Shown: positions 1 through 8,670, counted from the stretch's first letter. The stretch is DNA of 64,000 nucleotides from CAVZMI01 sp050011775 (GCA_050011775.1 JBEKIL010000005.1:190719-254718), one strand, 5' to 3'. Notes: generated by a model not told the origin, from the sequence alone. Program-made: numbers and translations.

Positions 1-220
1 TGACAGGTTTGTTTTTTTTACGCGAATTGACGATATCATCGACTAATTTCCGAAGATCCCCGGCAATGAGAATTCGCGGAAGAGAACGCACGAAAGACGA
101 AAAAGCCTCTTTCTTCGGGTTGTATACCTTTGCGAATGCCGAAAGCTTGACCCTGCTCCCACGTTTTTTAATGGAAACCGTCTTTACCTTGCTGAGATCC
201 GCTTTTTTAAATTGTGACAT
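1..220 (-). CDS. N-terminal part of a conserved protein, possibly deoxyhypusine-synthase-like (cut by the window edge)
   Basis: Only the first 73 codons are present; the gene runs off the left edge. The frame opens with an ATG at 220-218, preceded on the minus strand by AGCAGGAAT, an acceptable ribosome binding site. The peptide is rich in Lys and Arg and has a SLPRILIAGDLRKLV stretch near residues 46-60. From memory this resembles the start of a bacterial family distantly related to deoxyhypusine synthase, but the diagnostic part lies outside the window. It follows the DUF3108-like gene on the same strand after a 113-nt AT-rich gap, so it may have its own promoter. The coding call is fairly safe; the family call is weak. 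Confidence 0.55.
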   Translation of the reverse strand, partial: MSQFKKADLSKVKTVSIKKRGSRVKLSAFAKVYNPKKEAFSSFVRSLPRILIAGDLRKLVDDIVNSRKKNKPV

Positions 221-333
221 GATATTCCTGCTTTCTTTTTAAACAAAAAATAATACCAGGCTCATAAAAAATAATACACGATGCTGTACTCATTCATTAA
301 AAAATAGTTGTACGAGTAAGGCAATAAAGAAAT

Positions 334-1164
334 TTATTTTACCTTTGCCGGTATCGGCCCGCGCAGACCGGAATATTCCCGCAGCTCCACATCGATCGTT
401 CCTATGACAACCTGAGTACTTACCTTGACCGGTATTTTCCGCTCATCATCAGATAACCATACTATAATACGCCCTTCGCTCTTGAATAAACCACCTTCTT
501 TGACAAGAGGCTCAAGAATTATACATTTGAAAGTCCCTGCCTCAACCTCGATTTCCTGACGGCCCAGATATTTCACATCGAGTGCATACGCTGAGTCTTT
601 ATAAAAATTCTTCAGATGAAACCGTTCCCCGGGACGCCGATTATCGTAATTTTGAGTCCGCATATAATAGAATGCCGACATAATATCGTGGACGAATTCC
701 GGAATCCGGTAATTGCCTTCACTCGTTCTGGCAATATGATTCCGCTGATCGAAATCGGCAGTAAAATCGCGCTTGTAACCTCCTTCGCGTATGTGCTGTT
801 CAAATCTCCAGGGGAAGATTCCTTCCGCATCGATATATGTTTCGTACCGATCCCTGACGCGATAAATCCATGAAAATGCCGGCAGGGAATTCACCTCAAA
901 GAGCACCTTGTACGTGCTCCTACCCTGCATAATCATAGTATCGGTAACCGACATAAATGCTTCACCGGCGGTGATGAAGCCATAACCAATGTCGAACACC
1001 AGCTTCTCGCCAATCCCAAATGCAGTGTTCGCGATGCCTGACGGATTCAGATTCATCGTATCCGGAAGAACACGAACGGTATCCGTCTGGCAAAAAGCAT
1101 GCTGCTGCAAGACGAGAACCAACGCGAGTGTCCTGATTATGATTCTACAATTATATTGCGGCAT
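334..1164 (-). CDS. Exported DUF3108-like protein
   Basis: A protein of about 276 residues. I chose the ATG at 1164 because it puts a normal Sec signal first (MPQYNCRIII then a hydrophobic LALVLVL stretch ending HAFC|Q). A longer in-frame start at 1284 would only add residues lying inside the upstream gene. The body is beta-rich with GEKLVFDIGYGFITAGEAFM, a pattern of DUF3108 proteins, which are periplasmic or outer-membrane-associated and of unknown function. It overlaps the end of the glycosyltransferase gene by 14 nt, so the two are probably translated from one transcript and may both serve the cell envelope. No catalytic residues can be named. Confidence 0.75.
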   Translation of the reverse strand: MPQYNCRIIIRTLALVLVLQQHAFCQTDTVRVLPDTMNLNPSGIANTAFGIGEKLVFDIGYGFITAGEAFMSVTDTMIMQGRSTYKVLFEVNSLPAFSWIYRVRDRYETYIDAEGIFPWRFEQHIREGGYKRDFTADFDQRNHIARTSEGNYRIPEFVHDIMSAFYYMRTQNYDNRRPGERFHLKNFYKDSAYALDVKYLGRQEIEVEAGTFKCIILEPLVKEGGLFKSEGRIIVWLSDDERKIPVKVSTQVVIGTIDVELREYSGLRGPIPAKVK

Positions 1165-2176
1165 ATTTCTCAAGAAGCTGGAGCACTCCATGTTCGACAT
1201 CGTCAACTGCAATTTGTTCCATGCATAGCGAGGATCGGCAAGGACCTCTCGAGCATTCTGGACATTTCGATTTATCCGGCTCAAAGATTAACCTCTTCTC
1301 CGTATATGGCCCCCAGCGTGCCGGACTGCACTGCACAATCGGCGGATAGAATCCTATTACCGGAGTACCGACGGCCGCCGCAATATGAATCGGACCCGTA
1401 GAATTTGCCACGAGAACGTGTATTTTCTCGTAAAGGGCCGCAAGGTCTCTTAGGGAAAACCTCCCTACTGTGTTGATACATCCATCTCCGATTCCCGTGA
1501 ATATTGAATCAACCAAAGATTGTTCTTCCTCACTTCCGGTCAGGATCACTCTCAATCCCCTGTGAAGTAATCGACGTCCTATGAATATGAAACGTTCCAT
1601 CGGCCAATCGCGTGCCGAACCGCCGCTTCCCGCATGAAGCACAATCAGACGATCGGCCGGCGATATATGATATTCTTCAAAGAATGTCAGGATTTTCAGC
1701 CGTTCCTTTTCTCCAAACGGCACCGAAAAATCTCTCGACGGCTCTCGGCTGCAACCGAGCGGCTCCAGCAAATGAATATCGTATTCCAGCTCGTGACAGC
1801 GTGCATCTTTCCGGTGCTCATATACACGCCGGTTGAACAGGAAAGAATACCACCTGTAACCTGTCCCTATTCGGATCGGAATCCTTGCTGCAAAAAAAAG
1901 AAGAGCCAGCCAAAAACGCGGGAAGGCCATAACTACGACATCATACCGTTCTTTTCTTACCCGATGGAACGACGTCCACAATGATCCTAATTCTTCGAGA
2001 GTCAGTGCAGCATCCAGGTAACGATGTCCTTCTACAAGACCCAACGTGTATTGACGCACAAGCATTGATATCTTTGCCAGTGGAAATTTCCGACGCAATA
2101 CCGCCAGCATCGGAAGAGAAAGAACTACATCGCCGATGCGATCCGTTCGCGTAATAAGGATGTTTCTATATTCCAT
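1151..2176 (-). CDS. Glycosyltransferase family 9 (heptosyltransferase-like)
   Basis: About 341 residues, the normal length for ADP-heptose:LPS heptosyltransferases. The N-terminus ILITRTDRIGDVVLSLP is the GT9 hallmark, and the C-terminal half has LVANSTGPIHIAAAVGTP, the sugar-nucleotide binding loop of the family. A Cys-rich segment (CPECSRGPC) near residue 310 is typical of the LPS core enzymes. The enzyme is expected to add a heptose or similar sugar to a lipopolysaccharide core on the inner face of the inner membrane. The ATG at 2176 aligns with the family start; a TTG at 2197 would add seven residues. The exact sugar cannot be read from the sequence. Confidence 0.85.
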   Translation of the reverse strand: MEYRNILITRTDRIGDVVLSLPMLAVLRRKFPLAKISMLVRQYTLGLVEGHRYLDAALTLEELGSLWTSFHRVRKERYDVVVMAFPRFWLALLFFAARIPIRIGTGYRWYSFLFNRRVYEHRKDARCHELEYDIHLLEPLGCSREPSRDFSVPFGEKERLKILTFFEEYHISPADRLIVLHAGSGGSARDWPMERFIFIGRRLLHRGLRVILTGSEEEQSLVDSIFTGIGDGCINTVGRFSLRDLAALYEKIHVLVANSTGPIHIAAAVGTPVIGFYPPIVQCSPARWGPYTEKRLIFEPDKSKCPECSRGPCRSSLCMEQIAVDDVEHGVLQLLEKYAAI

Positions 2177-2471
2177 AAGAGAAATATACGCGTACAAATC
2201 CCGAAGTGCAACCTTACTCCGGATAATGTGTCTGAAATCACACTCAACCTTGCCACCATTTTTTATCAGCCAGTTTCCTGAGTCCCGTTCTGCCCACAGG
2301 ACGGGAAGGGAAATATTCTATGGAACAAAGATATATTGTTATACAATTTTTAACCGGTTGCCTCGAGTGGCTGTTTTTTACGGCCTTCGATCATTCACAA
2401 TTCCGCCTTCACTTCGTTCCGGCGGACAGGTCAAGAATCACAAACCCTGTAAGTGTGACATGTTAAAATTT
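2177..2471. repeat. Intergenic stretch with a CCTGTCCGCC-type inverted repeat
   Basis: No gene is seen between the glycosyltransferase and the T9SS protein. Positions 2403-2430 hold a small hairpin (CCGCC ... GGCGGACAGG) in a GTGGCTGT ... GACAGGTC context that recurs almost unchanged at 18880-18945. Related hairpins stand at 40163-40190 and, truncated, at 41641. The segment 2275-2310 contains short GTCCCG/CGGGA palindromic pieces. It looks like a dispersed noncoding repeat, not a decayed gene. Confidence 0.6.
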
Positions 2472-3554
2472 CTATTTCAGCAAAACCATCCGTTTTGTTA
2501 TAGTGATATTCCCGCTCTGGAGACGGCAGAAATAGACTCCACTCGACACCGATGCTGTGTTCCAACGGATTGAGTACGATCCCGGTTCGAGGGTAGCGTT
2601 CAGAAGTGTTTCGATTTCCTTCCCTGTGATATCAAAGAGTGTGATCGAGACACGATCATGTTTGGGCACACGGAACTGGATAGTGGTTCCAGGATTAAAA
2701 GGATTTGGATAATTCTGTTCGAGGATGAATTGCGACGGTGTTCCGTCCACACCCTGTTCGACTCCGAGTATGGCTTCATATGCGATTGCCGCGTTGAATA
2801 TCTCCTCAACAAGAAGCGGCGCTACATACGCCGTTGCCGCATCATTCGGGTGGCTGTTGCCGGAGCTGGTGCGGTACGAGTCTGGCAATTTACCATCCGG
2901 ACCGGCAAGATGGTGGAAGAAATCGAAGACATAGATGTTTCGCGGAAATTGTCCGAACTCTGTGTCGAAACCGCCGGCAAGCGTATCTTTTGCCCAGCGG
3001 CAGAATTGGTCGGACAGGAGTGCCGACTCATCGCTGGTCGATTCTCTCTCCTGCGGTGCGTTCGTCCATACGACAAAAAAGTTCTCCGGGTGGTTTTGCA
3101 TGACACGAATAAAATTGCGCCAATGCCACTTGTAATTGAAGATCGTTTTCGATGTCGGATCGGTGGTATCCGAGGGCTCGCCATCGCCTGACAGGTCGGA
3201 TGACGGAAAACACGATTTAATCATGATAATTTTGTTGGCGGCAAGATACGGACCGATATCGGATGTGGTATCGTTGCTATCGAAAATATCGTGCCACCTG
3301 TACCATTCATTATCCCATGGATCCACCGGCCACCATTCTTCGTTGAGCGAGACTGCGAATGATCCGTTATATCCATGACTTGCATTATAAGCAGCAATCT
3401 CCTGCGGAACGCTTGTAGCGCTTTCATTAGGCCCCCAGATGCAGCCGCCTGTCGAATGGTGCAGGAATATGCCGCTGCGGAATAGATTTTCTTGCGCGGA
3501 TGCGGATGTGAGAAGAGAAATTGTCAGCAAGTAAAACAGTATGGTCTTGTGCAT
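2472..3554 (-). CDS. Secreted SGNH-like hydrolase with type IX secretion C-terminal domain
   Basis: About 360 residues. The ATG at 3554 is preceded by GGAGGAG with 4-nt spacing, so it is preferred to the in-frame start at 3593. Residues 1-20 are a Sec signal ending SASAQ. The body begins IFLHHSTGG and later has NSHPNDAATAYVAP, which fit the Ser and Asp/His blocks of SGNH/GDSL-type hydrolases in order, but this is a pattern match only. The last 80 residues start NYPNPFNPGTTIQF and end in a basic tail (KRMVLLK), the classic T9SS type A sorting domain, so the protein should be exported across the outer membrane and the tail removed. The substrate is unknown. Confidence 0.8.
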   Translation of the reverse strand: MHKTILFYLLTISLLTSASAQENLFRSGIFLHHSTGGCIWGPNESATSVPQEIAAYNASHGYNGSFAVSLNEEWWPVDPWDNEWYRWHDIFDSNDTTSDIGPYLAANKIIMIKSCFPSSDLSGDGEPSDTTDPTSKTIFNYKWHWRNFIRVMQNHPENFFVVWTNAPQERESTSDESALLSDQFCRWAKDTLAGGFDTEFGQFPRNIYVFDFFHHLAGPDGKLPDSYRTSSGNSHPNDAATAYVAPLLVEEIFNAAIAYEAILGVEQGVDGTPSQFILEQNYPNPFNPGTTIQFRVPKHDRVSITLFDITGKEIETLLNATLEPGSYSIRWNTASVSSGVYFCRLQSGNITITKRMVLLK

Positions 3555-3854
3555 GTACTCCTCCATATGTAGTTTAGTTATAGTAGATTGCATGTGATAA
3601 TTTCTTATATTTGCTCATGCACCTAATCTACTACCTTTTTACGGCAAAGCCAACTGGACATATTAAGATAAAGTGGGTCAGTTTTAGTGGGAATTTACAT
3701 TTTGCATAAGCTTTATTTTGATTGTGGAATATAATAATATGTCAACATCATAACTCCTCGAGCAAATGCGTGAAGCAAAACGATCGCGCCATCACAGCCA
3801 TCGGACGAAAGAAGTGATAAATATAATTTAGTTTACCAACTACACTATATTCGA
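3555..3854. other. AT-rich intergenic stretch between divergent genes
   Basis: No coding frame is supported here. It holds the promoter regions of the T9SS protein (minus) and the small lipoprotein (plus). The segment around 3670-3700 (AAGTGGGTCAGTTTTAGTGG) recalls the terminal sequences of some insertion elements, but no transposase or second end is present, so at most it is a relic. Confidence 0.4.
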
Positions 3855-4325
3855 ATGAAAATACAAAGATTAATATATCCATACTTCATTCAAATAATAA
3901 TTACGCTGGCGTTCTTATCGTCATTGTTTTTTTTGTCATCCTGCAAGAAACCCAATAATACTCCTGTAGAAACTACCGGGCAATTTTCTTTATTCCCGGA
4001 ATTTTTTATTGAACGAGGTTCGGACAGCGATTCATCTTATATTTCGTTGCGTGGTGTTCGCGTCGGTAATGATACTCTTGAGATACAAGCAACAAGTTGG
4101 GGTATTATCGAATATGGATTAATTCTTGTGCCACAGAACTCTTCGAAGTCAATTTTGTACTCACTAGTTGGGGAATGTGGAACGGTAATGTCAAAGACTT
4201 CGAGAAAAGTAACATTGAGTCAGAGTATCTCACCGGAGACACAAGATACTTTGCAGCAAGTCGGATTTACAAATTTCAGAGACACATTGATAGTGACAAA
4301 AACTAGCACCACAGAAGTATATTAG
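3855..4325 (+). CDS. Small lipoprotein of unknown function
   Basis: A protein of 156 residues. A hydrophobic N-terminus runs into FFLSSCKKP, a lipobox with Cys at residue 30, so it should be acylated and anchored in a membrane. The rest is Ser/Thr-rich and looks beta-rich, with no recognisable domain. There is no clear Shine-Dalgarno sequence before the ATG, only AT-rich DNA, which is common in Bacteroidota-type genes. The base composition is more AT-rich than that of the housekeeping genes further on, which suggests accessory DNA. It stands alone, followed by a repeat-rich gap. Confidence 0.65.
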   Translation: MKIQRLIYPYFIQIIITLAFLSSLFFLSSCKKPNNTPVETTGQFSLFPEFFIERGSDSDSSYISLRGVRVGNDTLEIQATSWGIIEYGLILVPQNSSKSILYSLVGECGTVMSKTSRKVTLSQSISPETQDTLQQVGFTNFRDTLIVTKTSTTEVY

Positions 4326-4594
4326 CGGCCTCCTGACCAGCCGCTCCCCGATAAATCCCACTGGACCCCACGATCTCACATTAAACGTGGGACGTGAATC
4401 TCACTGGGAAACGTGAGACGGAAAAGAACGGAGCACGAGAACGTGGGACGTAAAAAACGGAGCATGGTACGTGGGACCGTAAATCTCACTGTAGAACGTG
4501 AGACGGGAAAAAACGGAACATAGAAGCATCATGGTAAACAGATCCCTCAGAACGGGATGGCGCCTTCGGCGCTCACTTAATCGGAGATTAAAAG
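4326..4594. repeat. Cluster of CGTGGGACG / CGTGAGACG intergenic repeats
   Basis: This gap is made of short alternating units (GTGGGACGTGAATCTCACTG, CGTGAGACGGAAAA, AACGGAGCACGAGAACG). The 39 nt at 4412-4450 are identical to the reverse complement of 41719-41757, and other partial copies lie at 41811-41850 and 10526-10575. The units contain complementary GTGGGAC/GTCCCAC and GTGAGAC/GTCTCAC words, so the transcripts could fold. No open frame is supported. Confidence 0.75.
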
Positions 4595-5053
4595 ATGGAA
4601 ATTGGAAATGCCATATTTAATGATCTTCCTTCAATATTAGAGCTCCAGAAGCTGTGTTATCGGGAAAATGCGGAACGATATAACGACTACCAAATACCAC
4701 CAATGACTCAAACAATTAAAGATTTAGAAGATGAATTTAATCATAATGTAATATTAAAAGCCGAAGATCAATCTAAAATAATCGGCAGTCTAAGGGCTTA
4801 TGAGAAGAATCGTATTTGTTACATCGGGAGAGTTATTGTTCATCCCGACTATCAGAACAAAGGAATTGGAACAAAATTGATGATAGAGATTGAAAGAAGA
4901 TTCCCCGATGTTTCAAAATATGAACTATTTACCGGATATAAAGACGAAAAAAACATATACTTCTATGGTAAGTTGGGTTATAAGATTTTTAAGGAAGAAA
5001 ACCTTGGTGATAAGATAAAACTTGTATTCTTGGAAAAAATAAGAATAGGATGA
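4595..5053 (+). CDS. GNAT-family N-acetyltransferase
   Basis: A protein of 152 residues, the usual size of a single GNAT domain. GRVIVHPDYQNKGIGTKLM contains the acetyl-CoA binding motif A (Q-N-K-G-I-G), and the C-terminal FYGKLGYKIF is the usual motif B end. It should transfer an acetyl group from acetyl-CoA to an amine; the substrate is not evident. It is AT-rich and ends 4 nt before the HEAT-repeat gene, so it may be the first gene of a small operon with the next three. Confidence 0.85.
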   Translation: MEIGNAIFNDLPSILELQKLCYRENAERYNDYQIPPMTQTIKDLEDEFNHNVILKAEDQSKIIGSLRAYEKNRICYIGRVIVHPDYQNKGIGTKLMIEIERRFPDVSKYELFTGYKDEKNIYFYGKLGYKIFKEENLGDKIKLVFLEKIRIG

Positions 5054-5057
5054 AATC

Positions 5058-5645
5058 ATGAAACCGACTGTCACAAAAGAAGCCCTCAAGGATTTGTCGT
5101 CCGATAACCCGAGAGTAAAATATAAACGGGTCAAAAATCTCCTTACGATTGCCGGGAAGAACCCGGAACAACTTTACCCGCATCTCCCCTTCTTTGTCAA
5201 ACTTCTCAAGAGCGAGAATAACATTTTAAGGTGGATGGCAATCGACATCATTGGATCTTTATCCAGGGTCGATACGGCGAAGAGAATCGACGGATTGCTG
5301 ACAACGCTCTTCAGATTCCTTCGAGCCGGAAAAATGATTACTGCGAATCATACAATCACCGCCTTGGCCGCCATCGCTTCGGCTAAACCATATTATCAGA
5401 AGAAAGTGACACGGGAGCTTCTGAAAGTCGAACAATATACGTACGACACAGATGAATGTCATAATATAGCCCTCGGTAAAGTCATTGTGGCAATAAATTC
5501 GTATTTTAAAGAACTGAAGCAGAATGATCAGGTCGTGGAATTTGTCAGCAGACAGATAAATAATTCGCGTCCCGCCACAAGAAAAAAAGCAGAGAATTTT
5601 TTGAATATTTATAAAAATAAACCAACAAAAGAGAATAAACAATGA
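5058..5645 (+). CDS. HEAT-repeat-like protein
   Basis: A protein of 195 residues, almost wholly alpha-helical. Paired amphipathic helices such as HLPFFVKLLKSENNILRWMA and ITALAAIASAKPYY recur at about 40-residue spacing, which fits a HEAT/ARM solenoid that binds another protein. There is no signal peptide, so it is probably cytoplasmic. Its stop overlaps the start of the next gene in an ATGA arrangement, indicating translational coupling with the membrane protein, and a second HEAT-like protein follows. The function is unknown. Confidence 0.7.
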   Translation: MKPTVTKEALKDLSSDNPRVKYKRVKNLLTIAGKNPEQLYPHLPFFVKLLKSENNILRWMAIDIIGSLSRVDTAKRIDGLLTTLFRFLRAGKMITANHTITALAAIASAKPYYQKKVTRELLKVEQYTYDTDECHNIALGKVIVAINSYFKELKQNDQVVEFVSRQINNSRPATRKKAENFLNIYKNKPTKENKQ

Positions 5646-6025
5646 AATCGATTAAATTGGTTTTCCTCTACGGATTTCTCATCTGGTTAATACCTTTCAT
5701 CGTATCGTTCATAATATTCCCGATTCGTGAGAATGACCGTCCGCTGTTCGAATCTATAATGCCTGTCGTATTGACTATTAGTACGGTTCTATTTTCAATT
5801 CTTTATTTAAAAAAGGTCGAATCTAAATTTTTAAAAGAAGGCATTCTCCTCGGCGTTATCTGGTTTCTGATAAGCTTCATTATCGACCAGTTTCTGTTCA
5901 GCGCAGGTCCCATGAAAATGAGTTTTATCGACTATATAAAAGATATCGGACTTACTTATTTGATCATTCCCACCGTGACAATCGGATCCGGTTATCTCCT
6001 TGTAATTAGACGGAAACCTCAATAA
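5642..6025 (+). CDS. Four-helix integral membrane protein of unknown function
   Basis: A protein of 127 residues with four predicted membrane segments, at about residues 5-27, 41-57, 67-90 and 102-122, joined by short charged loops. No conserved catalytic motif is visible. The start overlaps the stop of the HEAT-like gene by four bases (ATGA) and another HEAT-like gene begins 6 nt after the stop. The tight packing suggests the three products act together at the membrane. Confidence 0.65.
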   Translation: MKSIKLVFLYGFLIWLIPFIVSFIIFPIRENDRPLFESIMPVVLTISTVLFSILYLKKVESKFLKEGILLGVIWFLISFIIDQFLFSAGPMKMSFIDYIKDIGLTYLIIPTVTIGSGYLLVIRRKPQ

Positions 6026-6031
6026 AATTAC

Positions 6032-6559
6032 ATGAGGCAGATTGAAAAGTTACTGTCCGGCGGCGATTTGCGTTCGATCGGGAAAAGAAATTCTGTTGTT
6101 TTGAAAATAAAAAATCAAAACGACTTTGACGAACTTTTTCAATTTTTATTTCATAAAGACAGAATTTTTGCAATGCGCGCGGCCGATGCCATTGAAAAAA
6201 TAACAATAAAGAACCCTGTGTATCTGGCAAAGCATAAAAAGAAAATTCTGGAATTGTGCAACACCGCTGACGATAGAGAACTGCAATGGCATCTCGCTCT
6301 CATGATTCCAAGGCTGCACTTGACCTATAAAGAACTTAAAAGAATTTGGAATATACTCTCACGCTGGGCATCGGATAATACGGAAAGCAGGATTGTGCGG
6401 GTGAATTCGATTCAGGGTCTTTTTGAATTATCAAGAGTCTACACTAAATTGATCACCGACTTCAATATGATCCTTTCCAACATTGAACGGCAAAATATAC
6501 CCTCCATCACGGCAAGAATAAAAAAATTGAGGAAATCGTCCGGACGAATCAATCCATGA
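6032..6559 (+). CDS. Second HEAT-repeat-like protein
   Basis: A protein of 175 residues, helical throughout, with no signal peptide. RIFAMRAADAIEKITIKNP and RVNSIQGLFELS have the Ala/Leu/Arg spacing of HEAT repeats. The central ELQWHLALMIPRL resembles a conserved segment of small bacterial HEAT proteins known to me only as hypothetical. It follows the membrane protein gene by 6 nt and closes the GNAT-HEAT-TM-HEAT cluster. A role as a protein-binding scaffold is inferred from the fold only. Confidence 0.65.
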   Translation: MRQIEKLLSGGDLRSIGKRNSVVLKIKNQNDFDELFQFLFHKDRIFAMRAADAIEKITIKNPVYLAKHKKKILELCNTADDRELQWHLALMIPRLHLTYKELKRIWNILSRWASDNTESRIVRVNSIQGLFELSRVYTKLITDFNMILSNIERQNIPSITARIKKLRKSSGRINP

Positions 6560-6714
6560 CATCTTTTGTATAATCGATATGGCATGCGACGATCAAATAT
6601 CGTATATTATTGAAAATAATCTTCAATAACAGAAAAATAATTTTTCCCTTTGCGCTTTTACTTTTTCCTATATAAGGTCATTATACCATTGTCTCACAGT
6701 CGGAACTTATCGGA

Positions 6715-7857
6715 ATGAAACGAATCATACTTTTAATCTTGCTGTTTGTTGCTATTAGCAGCACTTCATGTAAGAAAGACATAGCCGGTGCCGGTGATAA
6801 CCAGCCACCGGCGAATTACAACTCGGCACTTGCGACGCTTCTCGATTCGCTCAGGAATGCGCATAATCTTCCCGCCCTCGCCGGCGCCATCGTAGCAGAT
6901 ACAGGTGTGATCGGTGCGGAGGCAGTCGGCTGCAGACGATACGGCGGGCCGGCAAACGTAACTGTAAACGATCAATTCCACCTCGGTTCGAATACCAAAG
7001 CCATCACTGCAGTCCTTTTGGGAATTCTTGTAGACAGCACTCTTCTAGGATGGGATTCGACATTGCCGTCGATATTTCCAGAGTACGCAGAAACAATGCG
7101 AACTGAATACCGCTCTATCACGCTACGCGATATCCTTTCCCACAGCGCAGGATTCGTCCGTGATCCATCCCTGACGCTTACTACACAAACAGTAAGGGAT
7201 CAGCGTGCGGAAGTCGTCGCTTGGGCTCTTAAACAGCCCCCCGCAAACGCACGCGGACAATATCTCTACAGTAATCTCGGGTACATTATTGCCGGAGCTA
7301 TCGCGGAAAAGTTGACGAATCGTCCGTACGAGGATCTTCTCATGGAACGGGTTCTCAAGCCTCTCGGAATAACCACGGCCGGTTTCGGCCCAATGGGAAC
7401 GGTCGGACTCGACGATCAACCGCTTCAACATACACCTCAGTACGTGCCTCTTCAACCCGAAGCAGCTGCGGATAATCCTCCAATATACAATTCTGCTGGG
7501 AGGCTTCATATGTCGATTGGTGACTGGGGCCGGTACATCCAATGGGTACTCGCATGTGAGGCTGGACATCCCACGCTGCTTCGTCCTGAAACCGCACATA
7601 CTCTGACCACAGGGGTAGTCCCGATGCCCGGAGAGGGTTCATATGCATTCGGGTGGGTAATCGTCGACCGGCAGTGGGCCGGCGGGCGCACACTCACACA
7701 TACGGGGAGCAATGGGCTGAACTTCGCAGTCGCATGGCTCGCCCCGAATCGAAGATTTGCAGTTCTTGCTGAAACGAATATCTGCACCAGCACGACACCC
7801 GGCTCGATGGACGCAGTCATCAGCCGGATGATTCTGTTCCATCTGAACGGACACTAG
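6715..7857 (+). CDS. Serine hydrolase of the beta-lactamase / class C PBP fold (lipoprotein)
   Basis: A protein of 380 residues. The N-terminus is a lipoprotein signal (hydrophobic stretch then SSTSCKKD, Cys near residue 20). The three active-site elements of the PF00144 family are in order: S92-N-T-K95 (SxxK), Y185-S-N187 (YxN) and H329-T-G331 (the KTG equivalent). The HTG form and the lipid anchor suit an esterase or D-amino peptidase, and not necessarily a true beta-lactamase. It would act in the periplasm or on the cell surface. It ends 6 nt before a methyltransferase gene, probably by chance of packing. Confidence 0.85.
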   Translation: MKRIILLILLFVAISSTSCKKDIAGAGDNQPPANYNSALATLLDSLRNAHNLPALAGAIVADTGVIGAEAVGCRRYGGPANVTVNDQFHLGSNTKAITAVLLGILVDSTLLGWDSTLPSIFPEYAETMRTEYRSITLRDILSHSAGFVRDPSLTLTTQTVRDQRAEVVAWALKQPPANARGQYLYSNLGYIIAGAIAEKLTNRPYEDLLMERVLKPLGITTAGFGPMGTVGLDDQPLQHTPQYVPLQPEAAADNPPIYNSAGRLHMSIGDWGRYIQWVLACEAGHPTLLRPETAHTLTTGVVPMPGEGSYAFGWVIVDRQWAGGRTLTHTGSNGLNFAVAWLAPNRRFAVLAETNICTSTTPGSMDAVISRMILFHLNGH

Positions 7858-7863
7858 GACGTC

Positions 7864-8670
7864 ATGAGCAGCGAAAACTTTTCAACGATAGCCCAACGGT
7901 ATAGAGAGACTTCGATAATCCAGAAGTCTGCAGCAGAAACATTATTTTCATTACTGGATCTCAAGGATGGTGAAAGTGTTTTGGATATCGGCTGCGGAAC
8001 CGGAAACCTGACAAAAAAGATTTTCGATATCACTCATGGAAGAACCGTCGGCATCGATCCTTCAAAAGGTATGATCGATGAATCGATAAAATCTTACGGT
8101 AATATCATGGAATTCCGGATGATGAGGGCGGAAGATCTTGACTTTAAAAATGAATTTGATGCGGTCTTCTGCAATTCGACCTTTCAATGGATTCGGGATG
8201 TCGATAAAGTCACTGCCAATTTTTATCGTGCACTCAAAAACAAAGGACGTGTAGGAATTCAGGCTCCGGGGAGAAGGCAATATTGTCCGAATTTCATCGC
8301 GGCTGTTTCAGAAGTACTGAAAAATCCCGGCACAAGAGAGTATTTTCGGAATTTTAAACATCCCTGGTTTTTTCGTGATAGCGCCGACGAATACTCACAA
8401 TACTTTATCAGACAGGGATTTCACATTGCTTTGAGTGAAATACAAACAATGGAAACATACCACAGTCCGGAAGAGACATATGAGATATTTGCGTCGGGTG
8501 CAATTGCAGGATACCTGAATAAAGAGTACTACCCGGATGGATTCGACGAGTCATATAAAAAAGAATTTGAACGAATCGTGAAAGACTCATTCTATAAACA
8601 GGCCGGCAGCGATGGAAAGGTGAAATTAGTTTTTAATAGAATATTTTTAATCGCCGAAAAATCTGCATGA
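7864..8670 (+). CDS. Class I SAM-dependent methyltransferase
   Basis: A protein of 268 residues. Motif I is VLDIGCGTGN at residues 39-48, followed by VGIDPSKGMI and the acidic and aromatic NSTFQWI post-II region. The layout and length resemble trans-aconitate methyltransferase and related small-molecule methyltransferases. No membrane segment or signal is seen, so it is cytoplasmic. It may share a transcript with the preceding hydrolase (6-nt gap). The acceptor is unknown. Confidence 0.8.
   Translation: MSSENFSTIAQRYRETSIIQKSAAETLFSLLDLKDGESVLDIGCGTGNLTKKIFDITHGRTVGIDPSKGMIDESIKSYGNIMEFRMMRAEDLDFKNEFDAVFCNSTFQWIRDVDKVTANFYRALKNKGRVGIQAPGRRQYCPNFIAAVSEVLKNPGTREYFRNFKHPWFFRDSADEYSQYFIRQGFHIALSEIQTMETYHSPEETYEIFASGAIAGYLNKEYYPDGFDESYKKEFERIVKDSFYKQAGSDGKVKLVFNRIFLIAEKSA

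Noticed and set aside
2658..3191. Open frame of 177 codons opposite the T9SS protein gene
   Set aside because: It is antisense to a gene with a clear signal peptide, ribosome binding site and sorting domain; its own translation has no recognisable features.
3665..3705. Insertion sequence end (GTGGGTCAGTTTT-like)
   Set aside because: There is only one candidate end, with no transposase frame, no second end and no target duplication. It is noted as a possible relic only.
4326..4594. CRISPR-like array
   Set aside because: The units differ in length and sequence, there are no regular spacers, and no cas gene is near. It is an intergenic repeat mosaic.
6715..7857. Antibiotic-inactivating class C beta-lactamase
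   Set aside because: The fold motifs are present, but the lipid anchor and HTG in place of KTG fit the broad esterase/peptidase group better; resistance cannot be claimed.
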